Assembly (NCBI GenBank): GCA_963802095.1
Contig: CAWDHI010000001.1
Coordinates: 310,001 to 374,000 of the forward strand
Direction of reading: 5' to 3'
Source: CAVVEQ01 sp963802095
Lineage (GTDB): Bacteria > Chloroflexota > Anaerolineae > Anaerolineales > Anaerolineaceae
DNA: 64,000 nucleotides
The translations under genes and the position numbers were made by a program. Each line of letters begins with the position of its first letter. Positions within the stretch are counted from its first letter, which is position 1. The notes below the pieces were generated by a model, which made no database searches, was not told the DNA's origin, and saw only the letters and a list, made by a program, of their open reading frames with translations. Shown here one piece after another: positions 34,116 through 43,088 of the stretch.

Positions 34116-36324
34116 CTCGTCCTTCCCATGCTGATCGAATGGCCTCAAATGGGATCGATTGTTTCGCATCTCCCCGCCGACCAGTATTCCAAGTGATGCA
34201 CAGCTCACGCCTGGCTCGGGTAATGCCAACATAGAATAGACGCAAACGTTCAGAGGAATAATCGATCCTGGATTGCATCGAGGCTTGACCTTCCGGTAAA
34301 TACATACCCGCCTGGTCACCCTTGATCAAAGCGGTTAATCGGGAAATTGTCTCAGCCTCAAGATTTAAATTGTTCCGTAAAAACCACTTTTCTCCGATAT
34401 AAGTATCATATGATTGTGCAAAAGGAAAATCATAATTATTAACTGAGAGCAAATACACCCGATCCCATTCCAAGCCTTTGGCTTTGTGGATCGTGGCAAT
34501 GACCACTTCCCCTTTGTGCCTCTCCGGATCAAAACCGGAATCTTCTTCCTCAAAACCAGAAAACTTCCTCTTATTAGAAGCAATTTGGGTCAATTCCCCT
34601 GCGAAATCGGGCAATTGCCAGGTAACCTCCAGGGCTGCGGACCGTTCAAGCGACAAAGACAGCTTATGGGTTAAAGCCAGATCGCCAGGTTTTGTGTAAA
34701 TATCCTGTCCGATGATCAAGAGCAACTGATCGATTGGAAGGGAAGCTGCAGTCTGCCATTTTCTGATCATTTCTCTGAATGATGCCAGGGTTTTTATATC
34801 TTCATCCTGCAGAACCGTTTTTTGCAGCCAGTCTTTGCCTGGGGTTGGATGGATGAACTCTTCGCAGCGATTACACTTCTTTATCAGGTTGATCAAATCC
34901 TTCAAATGTGGATCGGATTTGGCGACCTCTTTTCCGATGAGACTCACTTTTTCAAATGCTTCGGCGAGTTTACCCGGTTGGTTTGGATCTGCAAGGCAAC
35001 GAAGAATCGCCGCTAGGGTGTCTGCGACTGTTCGAGTGTTATAACTGCTGCGGAGCAATTCGAAAATGGGAAGATTATGGGCTTTCAGTTTTGTTGCGAT
35101 TTCCTCTCCGCGATCATTCCGGGGGACAAGTACAGCGCAGGTGGAATCTGTGTGCCCAGGCAGCCAATTGAATATGGAGCGAACAACGACGTTCAATTCC
35201 TCTTCAGGGGAAAAGCCATTTTTGTTCAGGAAAATGGCATCGGGATGATCCTCAGGGTTGGGTTGGGGATCCCCCGCTGGCGCAGGGATAATATACGGCG
35301 AATCCAAAGATTCCATTAATTTCTGTTGGTTTAATGATTTCGTCCACCGGATCAACTCGTTCGCCAAAAAAATAATACTCCTGGATGAGCGACCAGAATG
35401 GCTGAGGTCGCACCGTTTCACCGACTCGGAGGACAAGAATCGACGGAGATAAAATGGGCTGGCAGTTGTAAACGTCTCAAAAATCGCCTGATTGGGGTCT
35501 CCAACCCGCACCCAATTTCCATCTGCACCACAGAGCAGGGTTAGGATCTCCTCCTGAAGACGGCTAGAATCCTGGGCTTCATCCTCAAGGATAAATGGCC
35601 ATTGTCTTTTTTTCCTGAGAAGAAATTCCGGATCCAGCGTCAGTGCTTTCAGGGCAAGAGAAATGAGATCATCGAAATCAACAGATGAGCGCATATTCAA
35701 TGCACGCTGGTATTCGATGAAAACATCTCTTACCAGGTGAACCAGCGGATCTTCCATGTTGGAGGATGCGATTCTTTTTTCCAAATCCTGGGGGGAGATC
35801 TTCAGATCTTTAGCGATCCGGATGGAATTGGCACAGATCTGTTCGGCGGTTTCAGCCCAGCGTTTTTGAACCTCATACTTCTCCAGGTCATTTTGGTCTT
35901 GAATATAGGCGATCAAAATGTCTTTCCTGGATGGCAGCAGATTGGTCACGATCGAATGGATGATTGCACTGGACTCGCGCTCTTCGAGAATCGAAAACTG
36001 ATCAGATAGCCCAACAAGATCTGGTCTTTCCCTGACAATGTCATGAGCCAACCCGTGAAGAGTTCGAACACGGTATCCGAAATTTGGTAATAAACCCTTT
36101 TCCTGAATAAATGCCGCAATCCTGGAAGAAAAATTCTGGACAGCCGAATTCACCAGGGTGACAATCAACACCTCCTGGTCATCATTTAGTTGTTGATAGG
36201 CAACCAGGTTTGCAGCCAAACAGGAGAGCGTGTGCGTTTTTCCACTTCCTGGAACCGCAGAAATCCCCATTTTTCCGAATTTATAGGAAAGGACTTCCAA
36301 TTGCCCGGGCCTGGGTTTAAACAT
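34099..36324 (-). CDS. UvrD/AddA-like superfamily 1 DNA helicase
   Basis: 3'-5' SF1A helicase, 741 aa. Full motif set: Walker A SAVPGSGKTHTL near residue 21, TLHGLAHDI (motif Ib region), VDFDDLIS, motif II ILEDEAQDSS near 249, motif III VGDPNQAIFETF, motif V IATIHKAKGLEWD, and motif VI LFYVGITRARREL near 700. It ends soon after motif VI, so the C-terminal nuclease domain of a real AddA (~1200 aa) is missing. Eight-base overlap with the AddB-like gene before it and 17-base overlap with the nuclease gene after it. Gene order addB-like then addA-like matches AddAB operons. Confidence 0.9.
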   Translation of the reverse strand: MFKPRPGQLEVLSYKFGKMGISAVPGSGKTHTLSCLAANLVAYQQLNDDQEVLIVTLVNSAVQNFSSRIAAFIQEKGLLPNFGYRVRTLHGLAHDIVRERPDLVGLSDQFSILEERESSAIIHSIVTNLLPSRKDILIAYIQDQNDLEKYEVQKRWAETAEQICANSIRIAKDLKISPQDLEKRIASSNMEDPLVHLVRDVFIEYQRALNMRSSVDFDDLISLALKALTLDPEFLLRKKRQWPFILEDEAQDSSRLQEEILTLLCGADGNWVRVGDPNQAIFETFTTASPFYLRRFLSSESVKRCDLSHSGRSSRSIIFLANELIRWTKSLNQQKLMESLDSPYIIPAPAGDPQPNPEDHPDAIFLNKNGFSPEEELNVVVRSIFNWLPGHTDSTCAVLVPRNDRGEEIATKLKAHNLPIFELLRSSYNTRTVADTLAAILRCLADPNQPGKLAEAFEKVSLIGKEVAKSDPHLKDLINLIKKCNRCEEFIHPTPGKDWLQKTVLQDEDIKTLASFREMIRKWQTAASLPIDQLLLIIGQDIYTKPGDLALTHKLSLSLERSAALEVTWQLPDFAGELTQIASNKRKFSGFEEEDSGFDPERHKGEVVIATIHKAKGLEWDRVYLLSVNNYDFPFAQSYDTYIGEKWFLRNNLNLEAETISRLTALIKGDQAGMYLPEGQASMQSRIDYSSERLRLFYVGITRARRELCITWNTGRRGDAKQSIPFEAIRSAWEGRDEPAE

Positions 36325-38446
36325 CGTTGGATCCCTGTGAAGGCAGCCGTTTCAACAGCGTTTGAAGACATTGGAGTAGCCGCCCTTTTTCCTCCATCCC
36401 ATTTTCGTTTAAACCGGTTGTACAAAAATATACCTTGCCCGTACAGCGTTCCAGAAGCCCTTGTACAAGCCTAGCCATTGATTCCTGGTTGGATGCGAAC
36501 TCGTCTGCGTCGGTCCATTTACGTCCCCTCGGCCATTGCCTGCTGAGGATGTAAGGTTGGGTAAGCGGTTGGAAAAGGCGCTCCCACCAACCATGACTTC
36601 CAGCATCAAGCCAGAATTGATACCCAACCGCACGATTCGCCATTAAAAACGAATAAGCTGGTGCAAGCAGAACTACATTTTCTGGAGCATTATCCTGCGG
36701 GGCGAGGTATTGGGCTGCCAGAACACCAGATTCGACCATTTGTATATATTCTTTGCCGACTTCCTCAGAAACGATCCGATCATCCATCCTTGCGAAATGG
36801 CGAAACTTACGAGCAGAGGTGATCAATTGATCGATCTGCGCGGCGGACTCCATATTCCCTTGGAAACCGAACCCTTTTTGAGTTAGCAATTCACCGAAAA
36901 GCTTGCCAAAAAACACATCCAGGTCTGCAGACCCATCGTCAATGGCAGTTTCCAGCCAGACGCGCATCAATTCGTACCGTTCACCAACAACAAAAGTAAC
37001 CCTGGACTGCATTTCAGGGATCAGCTCCGAGAAATTCACCAACCGGCGGGTACGATTCAATTGCGGAGCGATTATCTTCGCCAGCAGGTCGGCACGATTA
37101 AGATCGCCATTCGTGATTACCTGAAGGAGCATTTCACGCACCTCAAAAGGCGTGATTGGCAGTTTCCAGGAAGGATAGGCGATCTTGGCAAGGGTCAGCA
37201 AAGTTCGAACAGTGGGCTCGCTTCCGAGGCTTCGAGATGGCCGGGTAGATCGATTGGGTATACCCAAAACATCGAATTTACGCTGGATGGAAAACCGCAA
37301 CGCGTCACTCATATACGGAGAAATTATCACGATTTCACCGGGTTGAGCTTTGCCAGAAACCAACAAGTCCTGAATATCAAGACAAATTTTTCCAACCATT
37401 TCTGTTGAAAACCGGTATTGACGGATCTCAAAACATTCCCGGTCGAGATGTAAAACTGGAGGAAGGGTTTCCAGCTTGATGATCTTTCTCAGCGTTGACC
37501 CCAATGCCGCGATCTTGGAATTCTCCTGGAAATTTTCTTCAAATTCATATTGCTTAAGACAAGTCTCTGCGAGGGTATTGGCGCTAGAAGGATCAGCCCC
37601 AAGGAAAGTTCGAAACCCACCATTGTGATTACGAATTAATAGTGCAGAATCGAATCCAGGCATCCAGTCACGGACGAGGTCGTGCGTTACCGGGACATCC
37701 TCCTCCATATTATCGAAGATTAAATGACTGAACTGCGATCTCATGTAATCCCGTACCAGGGGAGAAGGCCATAAATGTTGGAAAAAAACTTCAATCTGCA
37801 AGGAGAAATCGAGAAGATTATTCTGGTAGCAATATTGCCGGAACTTCGTGGCTGCTTCCTGTGCTTTGATGAAATGATTGATTTGAGCGGGCTCTCCCAT
37901 CCATGCGTCGGATAATCTTTCACCGATCTCTTCATGTGGAAAGCCAATAACCGCTGCCTTGTTCAGATTATCCAGGATCTGGCTGTACAGTCGATTCGGG
38001 TCCAGGGATAATCCTTGAAACTCACCCGCTGTGATCATGGGACCAACGAGTTTGGCCATGTAATATTGGGCAGTCTCCAGGGTCAGGAATTTGGGTTCGT
38101 TCTGAGATGATTTAAAACCTGCGGTTCCGGAAATTAATGGCCAGAAAAGATCGACCATCCTTTGTGATAAACCACCAATTGTTAGGACGACTGGCAGCGG
38201 CCCTTGAGGAAAATCGGGTGAATTTATAGCCTGATAAAATGATCGCGCCAGGTTTCTTTGCGGCACGAGGATAAGTACGGATCCACGGGAAAAGCCTTTT
38301 TTGGCGAGCGCGACCATCCTGGCGACTGCGGTACTGGTTTTACCCGTACCGGTGGAGCCTACCAGGGAAATTGATCCCTCAACATCCGGTGAAACCAGGG
38401 CAAGTTGCTGTTTTGAGAGCGGGGGATAAAGGTCCGATATTAACAA
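36317..38446 (-). CDS. AddB-like degenerate SF1 helicase
   Basis: 709 aa. Walker A GSTGTGKTSTAVARM near residue 30 and motif Ia VLILVPQRNLARSF are intact. The Walker B position reads LIFDNMEED and motif III LGADPSSA; the motif V and VI regions have lost their signatures. This pattern (intact Walker A, degenerate remainder) resembles AddB, whose job is structural and hot-spot recognition. The C-terminal Fe-S nuclease of AddB is absent but present as a separate protein two genes later. TTG start with CAGGA upstream. Identification as AddB-like is inference from motifs and context. Confidence 0.7.
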   Translation of the reverse strand: MLISDLYPPLSKQQLALVSPDVEGSISLVGSTGTGKTSTAVARMVALAKKGFSRGSVLILVPQRNLARSFYQAINSPDFPQGPLPVVLTIGGLSQRMVDLFWPLISGTAGFKSSQNEPKFLTLETAQYYMAKLVGPMITAGEFQGLSLDPNRLYSQILDNLNKAAVIGFPHEEIGERLSDAWMGEPAQINHFIKAQEAATKFRQYCYQNNLLDFSLQIEVFFQHLWPSPLVRDYMRSQFSHLIFDNMEEDVPVTHDLVRDWMPGFDSALLIRNHNGGFRTFLGADPSSANTLAETCLKQYEFEENFQENSKIAALGSTLRKIIKLETLPPVLHLDRECFEIRQYRFSTEMVGKICLDIQDLLVSGKAQPGEIVIISPYMSDALRFSIQRKFDVLGIPNRSTRPSRSLGSEPTVRTLLTLAKIAYPSWKLPITPFEVREMLLQVITNGDLNRADLLAKIIAPQLNRTRRLVNFSELIPEMQSRVTFVVGERYELMRVWLETAIDDGSADLDVFFGKLFGELLTQKGFGFQGNMESAAQIDQLITSARKFRHFARMDDRIVSEEVGKEYIQMVESGVLAAQYLAPQDNAPENVVLLAPAYSFLMANRAVGYQFWLDAGSHGWWERLFQPLTQPYILSRQWPRGRKWTDADEFASNQESMARLVQGLLERCTGKVYFCTTGLNENGMEEKGRLLQCLQTLLKRLPSQGSNDV

Positions 38447-38485
38447 TTTTTCCTGATGGTCTCGAGGGATTCCTGAAATGGTCTT

Positions 38486-39091
38486 CTATATGGAACTATC
38501 CGCGATTCGATAAAACACTTCACGAGCAAGGAGAGTGTCATCCAATGCGCGATGTGAATTGGGGATCTCGATTCCAAAGAATCTACCCGCTTCTTCAAGA
38601 CGAAAAAACCTATTCGCATTCCTGGTTGGATCCCAGACTGACCGGTAATCAGCAAAAATCCGCATAATATCTGCAGGTGGTAAACCAGGCTTCCAGCGGA
38701 TCAGGCCGGATTTTCGGTTTGTTTGATCGATCATGCGTAGATCAAACTCGGCATTATAAATTGCCAGCAAACGGCCAAAGAAAATTCCCCTCAATTCCTG
38801 CCAGAGGGAGATCCATGCGGGCGCATTTTGAATCATCTCATCCGTTATTCCGTGAATCCGCGAAGATTCAGGTGGGATCGGGCTACGAGGGCGTACGAGA
38901 GAATTCATTAAAGTACTGCCATCTGAATCAAGGACGACGATTTCTACGATTTCCGCATTGGAATCCAAACCAGTGGTTTCCGTATCTAGGAAGATCGGAT
39001 TTTGACTGCAAAAATCTCTGGCAGCCTGTAAAGCTGCAATTCGCGCTGAGGGGGTGGGGAGGACGCTCTCCAAAAGACTCACCGCTTCCAC
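38486..39091 (-). CDS. DEDDh 3'-5' exonuclease (DnaQ/epsilon-like)
   Basis: RNase T/DnaQ-fold exonuclease, 201 aa. All DEDDh motifs are visible: FLDTETTGLD near residue 34 (ExoI), IYNAEFDLRMID near 110 (ExoII) and SHRALDDTLLAREV near 178 (ExoIII). HGITDEMI near 79 is also typical. It may trim 3' ends or proofread. Start is GTG; either at 39091 or, with a standard 4-base GTGA overlap and GGAAG upstream, at 39082. It follows the lipoprotein gene with overlap and precedes the AddB-like helicase by 39 bases, so it belongs to the same operon. Confidence 0.88.
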   Translation of the reverse strand: MEAVSLLESVLPTPSARIAALQAARDFCSQNPIFLDTETTGLDSNAEIVEIVVLDSDGSTLMNSLVRPRSPIPPESSRIHGITDEMIQNAPAWISLWQELRGIFFGRLLAIYNAEFDLRMIDQTNRKSGLIRWKPGLPPADIMRIFADYRSVWDPTRNANRFFRLEEAGRFFGIEIPNSHRALDDTLLAREVFYRIADSSI

Positions 39092-39921
39092 ATATCAAAT
39101 TGATCTAACTTAAAAGTAAAGCCAGGGGTATTCAGGGCTTGAATGTAAACTCCGACTTTGGTTGCATCCTGGTAACTGGAATTTGTAGTTTCATTCACCT
39201 TTTTCCCGTTTATATACAGGGTTAGTTTTGATCCTTCTGCCAGGACTCCCAGGTGGTTGGTTTGGTTTGACCCGGGAATGATCTCATTACTAGATGTTGC
39301 CTCGATCAGCGTTTGATAACGTGATCCATCTGAGAGTACCAGCGAATATTTGCCTTCGCAAGACACTCCATAATAAAATCCTTCGCCGGTTGAATAATCC
39401 GGAGAGCGAAACACAAGCCCGTATTGATCCCAGCCAGCGCAAGAGAGAGGGTTGAATGTGCCTTCCAGGTAGTAATTGCTCATCCCGCGATCGGTTAACC
39501 GCCACCCCCTCCATCCGTTGGCAGCGTAGGAACTCATCACCATTGCACCCTCGCTAAGCGTGATGCGGGTGTACCCGTCGTCGTACCCGGAGGCATCTAT
39601 GCCAAAGGCTTTTCCGGAGTTCATTGGATTGCTATAAGCAGGAGATCCAAGTTGTGAAGTGAAATCCTGTGGTGCTGGGGTGTTTGTCAGTTCCGGGGTT
39701 AGGGTTGTTGTGGGCGTTGCCACCGTGATGGTTGGGTTATCAAATGTCTCCGTGGTGGTGGGACTTGGCAATAGTTGGGATAAAGCACTTTGGGTTGCTG
39801 TCCGCGCGAATGCAACCTGCGTGGAGATTTGATCGGTATTATTTTGATTATTCCCAAAAGGAAAATTGCATGCGATCGTGAGAATGAGGATGAAACCCAG
39901 AAGAGAGATACTTTTTTTCAT
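39079..39921 (-). CDS. Lipoprotein with Thr-rich linker and concanavalin-like domain
   Basis: Exported lipoprotein, 280 aa: MKKSISLLGFILILTIAC with lipobox LTIAC (Cys ~18), an Asn/Thr/Pro-rich linker to about residue 90, then a ~190-residue beta-rich domain. That domain contains SNYYLEGTFNPLSCAGWDQ, YGLVFRS, LGVLAEGSKLTLYINGKKV and GVYIQAL, a pattern typical of laminin-G/3-keto-disaccharide-hydrolase-like jelly rolls. Function unknown. The ATG at 39921 is chosen because a TATAAT box lies in the apparent upstream extension. It overlaps the exonuclease gene by about 10 bases, so a surface protein heads a DNA-repair operon. Confidence 0.8.
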   Translation of the reverse strand: MKKSISLLGFILILTIACNFPFGNNQNNTDQISTQVAFARTATQSALSQLLPSPTTTETFDNPTITVATPTTTLTPELTNTPAPQDFTSQLGSPAYSNPMNSGKAFGIDASGYDDGYTRITLSEGAMVMSSYAANGWRGWRLTDRGMSNYYLEGTFNPLSCAGWDQYGLVFRSPDYSTGEGFYYGVSCEGKYSLVLSDGSRYQTLIEATSSNEIIPGSNQTNHLGVLAEGSKLTLYINGKKVNETTNSSYQDATKVGVYIQALNTPGFTFKLDQFDMWKR

Positions 39922-39927
39922 CTGGTA

Positions 39928-39933
39928 ATTATA
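39928..39933 (-). promoter_or_regulatory. -10 box of the lipoprotein/recombination operon, leaderless geometry
   Basis: Perfect TATAAT on the minus strand, 6 bases before the ATG at 39921. If the longer ATG at 39939 were used, this box would encode Tyr-Asn within the protein. No -35 match found. Confidence 0.5.
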
Positions 39934-39991
39934 CGACATTGAAGAGATGGTTGTTTTTTATCAAGATCTGATAATGAGAGGAGGAGTATTG

Positions 39992-39997
39992 TATAAT
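39992..39997 (+). promoter_or_regulatory. -10 box of the baseplate-J-like/ruvX/mltG operon
   Basis: Perfect TATAAT ending 15 bases before the ATG at 40013, no Shine-Dalgarno sequence, no clear -35. It is divergent from the lipoprotein promoter, with about 60 bases between the two boxes. Confidence 0.45.
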
Positions 39998-40012
39998 CTC
40001 TAAACTTAACTA

Positions 40013-41500
40013 ATGAAAACGCATGTGATTCATCTTGCGGCTCACGATGATTACCATTCCACCAGGGATCAAATGTCCTGGGCAAAATCAGCACGGATAC
40101 TACTGGTCTTACCCAGGAAGGAGCGGATATTAAGAACCCGTCTGGATCTGGTTCTGCTGGATAGGCAGGCAACTGCATTAGGTGCGCAGCTGGCGTTAGT
40201 GACAGATGATGAGGTGGTTTTGGGAAACGCAGAGGATTTTAAGGTTCCTGTTTTTGAAACCATCAAAGAAGCGCAGAAAAAAACCTGGAAAGTCACCGGA
40301 AAAAAGAAACCGATGAGCTTTTTCCACAAACCCCGAAGATCTGTGGGGGTGAAGGAGAATCCAAACCAATCAAGGTTCCGGGTCGATCTTGGAAATACCT
40401 GGACCAGGGTGATTGTGTTTTCCCTGGGAGTTTTCGCAGTAATTGCTCTTCTCTTGGTTCTTTTGCCTGAAGCGGAAATTGAAATAACCCCTGCGACCAG
40501 ATTACAGGAAATGCAATTCAATATAAAGGCTGATCCCAGCGTGGAGCAGGGAAATATATCTGGTCTAGTTCCGATCAGGTCTGTTTCGATCACGGTGACC
40601 GAAACCCAAACCAGGAATTCAAGTGGAACGATCACTGTTGGGGATAAATTCGCCAACGGGGATTTGGTGGTCAGAAACCTGACCGATTCAGCGATTACGA
40701 TTCCTGCAGGCACTATTTTTAGAACAATGACAGAACCCATTCAGCGATATCAGTCTACCAAACCGATCAAGCTCGCTCCCCAGAAAGGTAGCACAGCCAA
40801 GGTCCCTATCCAGGCCATCAACCCTGGTGAAGCAGGAAATGTTGATAAGGAGATGGTTACGGGCGTTGAGGGACAAATTGGTTTGTGGATCGCGGTGACA
40901 AATCCTCAAAACCTTGAAAATGGATCTGACCGCCAGATAGCAGCACCGACGGAACAGGACTTGAGAGATCTTGAAAATGCGCTAGATCTCGAATTAGAAA
41001 AATCTGCATTCAAAGCGATACAGGTTGGTTCAGGGGAGGGAAGTATCATTCTCCCTGAAAGTTTAAAAATTGAAGAAGTGCTCACCCAAATTCAAGACCC
41101 TGAGATTGGAACCCCTTCTGATACGCTGACAATAAAAGCAACCACACAGTATTCAGGATCATTCATAGATGTTAAGGATATCCAGGCAACAGCCAACCTC
41201 ATTTTGGATGCAAATCTCCCCAGGGGGTACAAGCCATCCGCAAATCCAGTAGAAGTGGAAGTTCTTCCAACGGATGAAATGGAGGGCAGTTGGCGAATTA
41301 AAGCTTCTAGAAATATTTCTGCGAGTATCAGTCCAAACCAGATCGCCCAGCTTGCGGCAGGAAAGACACCAGGAGCTTTTCTCACATCCCTCTATAGTGT
41401 CATTTCAGTGGCAGAACCCCCCAGGATTCAAATTCGGCCATTTTTCCTGGGAAGGTTCCCCTTTCTATCCATGCGCATACACATAAAAGAATCCCTGTGA
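40013..41500 (+). CDS. Single-pass membrane protein with baseplate-J-like extracellular domain
   Basis: 495 aa, function unknown. A cytoplasmic N-terminal part (~1-140) contains a Rossmann-like stretch with RARLDLVLLDRQATALGAQ-like character. One transmembrane helix follows (about 147-167, IVFSLGVFAVIALLLVLL), then a large outer domain. Within it, TVGDKFANGDLVVRN, ITIPAGTIFRT and KVPIQAINPGEAGNV resemble the beta domain of phage baseplate J/gp47 proteins and related repeats. The 3' end overlaps ruvX by GTGA. No other phage genes are near, so it is a chromosomal membrane protein, not a phage remnant. Confidence 0.7.
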   Translation: MKTHVIHLAAHDDYHSTRDQMSWAKSARILLVLPRKERILRTRLDLVLLDRQATALGAQLALVTDDEVVLGNAEDFKVPVFETIKEAQKKTWKVTGKKKPMSFFHKPRRSVGVKENPNQSRFRVDLGNTWTRVIVFSLGVFAVIALLLVLLPEAEIEITPATRLQEMQFNIKADPSVEQGNISGLVPIRSVSITVTETQTRNSSGTITVGDKFANGDLVVRNLTDSAITIPAGTIFRTMTEPIQRYQSTKPIKLAPQKGSTAKVPIQAINPGEAGNVDKEMVTGVEGQIGLWIAVTNPQNLENGSDRQIAAPTEQDLRDLENALDLELEKSAFKAIQVGSGEGSIILPESLKIEEVLTQIQDPEIGTPSDTLTIKATTQYSGSFIDVKDIQATANLILDANLPRGYKPSANPVEVEVLPTDEMEGSWRIKASRNISASISPNQIAQLAAGKTPGAFLTSLYSVISVAEPPRIQIRPFFLGRFPFLSMRIHIKESL

Positions 41501-41949
41501 CGAATAGCGTAAATCCCAAAATTATCATTGCCATCGATCCGGGGGATCGTAGAATTGGTATTGCCATCAGCGACGAAACGGGAAGCCTGGCCAGATCGAT
41601 GGGTGTAATTTTTCACAAATCCCGCAATGAAGATGCGGCGAGAATAATTAAAATGGCAAAAGATCATGATGCGGGCACAGTACTTATTGGCGCAGCGTAC
41701 GGTGATGATGGTAAGGAGACTCCAGCCAGTCGCAAGGCAGGCCGGTTGGCAGATGAAATCCAACTAAACAGTAACCTAAAGGTTGTAATGTGGGATGAAA
41801 GTGGATCGACACGAAAAGCAAAGGAAATCAAATTTCTAACCGGTACTGGAAAAAAGCAGCGGAGAGGTCACCAGGATTCAACAGCTGCGGCGATCATCCT
41901 TCAGGATTACCTGGATTCGAACCAATACAAAAATCAGGTATTTGCATGA
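41497..41949 (+). CDS. ruvX: Holliday junction resolvase-like RuvX (YqgF)
   Basis: RNase H-fold nuclease of 150 aa implicated in pre-16S rRNA end maturation and possibly junction resolution. IIAIDPGDRRIGIAISDE near residue 9 (first catalytic Asp), MWDESGSTRKAKE near 92 (Glu) and HQDSTAAAIILQDYL near 127 (final Asp) are the conserved acidic motifs. GTG start overlapping the upstream stop by 4 bases, and ATGA overlap with mltG. The ruvX-mltG neighbour pair is common in bacteria. Confidence 0.92.
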   Translation: MTNSVNPKIIIAIDPGDRRIGIAISDETGSLARSMGVIFHKSRNEDAARIIKMAKDHDAGTVLIGAAYGDDGKETPASRKAGRLADEIQLNSNLKVVMWDESGSTRKAKEIKFLTGTGKKQRRGHQDSTAAAIILQDYLDSNQYKNQVFA

Positions 41950-43073
41950 AAAAGGGTTGTGTTACCAGTTTTCTAGTTTTTCTGGTGATCGCTGCCAGTT
42001 TGGGTATCTTTTTTCTATTTTTTTCCCTGATCCCAAGCCAGGTGATTTCGTCATTTGGATCTCCCAGTCCTGCATTATCGCCGGTACAAAGAATTCGATA
42101 CACTTTTGAACTGTTTATTAATAAGGATACGCTATATTCACCTTCCAACCCAAACCAGACCGGATCTGTGGAATTTGATGTCGAGAGCGGTGAAGCGGTT
42201 TCTTCCATCAGTGCGCGGCTTGAAGAGACGGGATTAATCCAGGATGCGACATTATTCAATCATTTGCTGATTTACACCGGGTTGGATGTATCCATCCAAT
42301 CAGGTAGATTCGAATTAAATTCTTCAAAAAGTCCTGTAGAAATTGCCGTAACACTTGCTGATCCCCTGGAAGTGCGGATCCCGTTTTCTGTTTTACCGGG
42401 TTGGCGACTTGAAGAAATTGCAGATTCCATCCAATCCTACCAGTTTGATTTTTCCAGGGATGATTTCCTAAATGCTGCCAGGGAGCCTTCATCGGTCAAT
42501 ATCATTTCTCCCATTAACGGGGTTATGTCGCTGGAAGGTATGATGCGTATAGGAAATACCTATGTGAAAAAAAATGTTGAATTGGCGGAATTTATCGCAG
42601 CCTTACTAATAAACAAAGAAGATCAACTCAATGGTGAGATGCAAGAAGCTTACAGTGCAAAGGGTCTCAATAATTACCAGGCGATCATCCTCGCTTCCAT
42701 TGTTGAAAGAGAGGCAGTCCAACCGATTGAAATGAAGTTAATTTCCTCAGTTTTTATCAACCGGTTGCAGCAAGGTATGATGCTTCAAAGTGATCCTACC
42801 GTTCAATACGCAATAGGATTTGATGAGCAGACTGCAAGCTGGTGGAAGAATCCACTCACATATGATGACCTGAAAGTCAATTCGCCATATAATACCTACC
42901 TATTTGGCGGATTGCCACCATCGCCAATAAGTAATCCAAGCCAGGAAGCGCTGGAAGCGGTGGCATTTCCTGAAAGAACGAATTACTTGTTTTTCCAGGC
43001 CAAGTGCGATGGATCTGGATTTCACAATTTTGCGGAAACGTACGATGAACATCTCACCAATTCGTGTAATTAA
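41946..43073 (+). CDS. mltG: Endolytic murein transglycosylase MltG (YceG)
   Basis: Cleaves nascent glycan strands at the membrane and sets their length. It is 375 aa with an N-terminal membrane anchor (about residues 8-30). A LysM-like segment LEVRIPFSVLPGWRLEEIA follows near 138-157. The catalytic YceG block comes after it: IILASIVEREAVQPIEMKLIS (Glu near 258), VFINRLQQGMMLQSDPTVQYA and PYNTYLFGGLPPSPISNPS. AAGGTATTTGC upstream is not a clear ribosome site, so translation is probably coupled to ruvX. Confidence 0.95.
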   Translation: MKKGCVTSFLVFLVIAASLGIFFLFFSLIPSQVISSFGSPSPALSPVQRIRYTFELFINKDTLYSPSNPNQTGSVEFDVESGEAVSSISARLEETGLIQDATLFNHLLIYTGLDVSIQSGRFELNSSKSPVEIAVTLADPLEVRIPFSVLPGWRLEEIADSIQSYQFDFSRDDFLNAAREPSSVNIISPINGVMSLEGMMRIGNTYVKKNVELAEFIAALLINKEDQLNGEMQEAYSAKGLNNYQAIILASIVEREAVQPIEMKLISSVFINRLQQGMMLQSDPTVQYAIGFDEQTASWWKNPLTYDDLKVNSPYNTYLFGGLPPSPISNPSQEALEAVAFPERTNYLFFQAKCDGSGFHNFAETYDEHLTNSCN

Positions 43074-43088
43074 ATTAGGAGGTTACTT

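Noticed and set aside
30967..39091. Anti-phage defence island as explanation of the helicase-nuclease operon
   Set aside because: No integrase, toxin, restriction or other defence genes flank it, base composition is like its surroundings, and RecJ and AddAB-like parts suit housekeeping recombination. Not excluded, but not supported.
40013..41500. Prophage remnant, because of the baseplate-J-like domain
   Set aside because: No other phage gene is near; the protein has a membrane helix and is coupled to ruvX and mltG.
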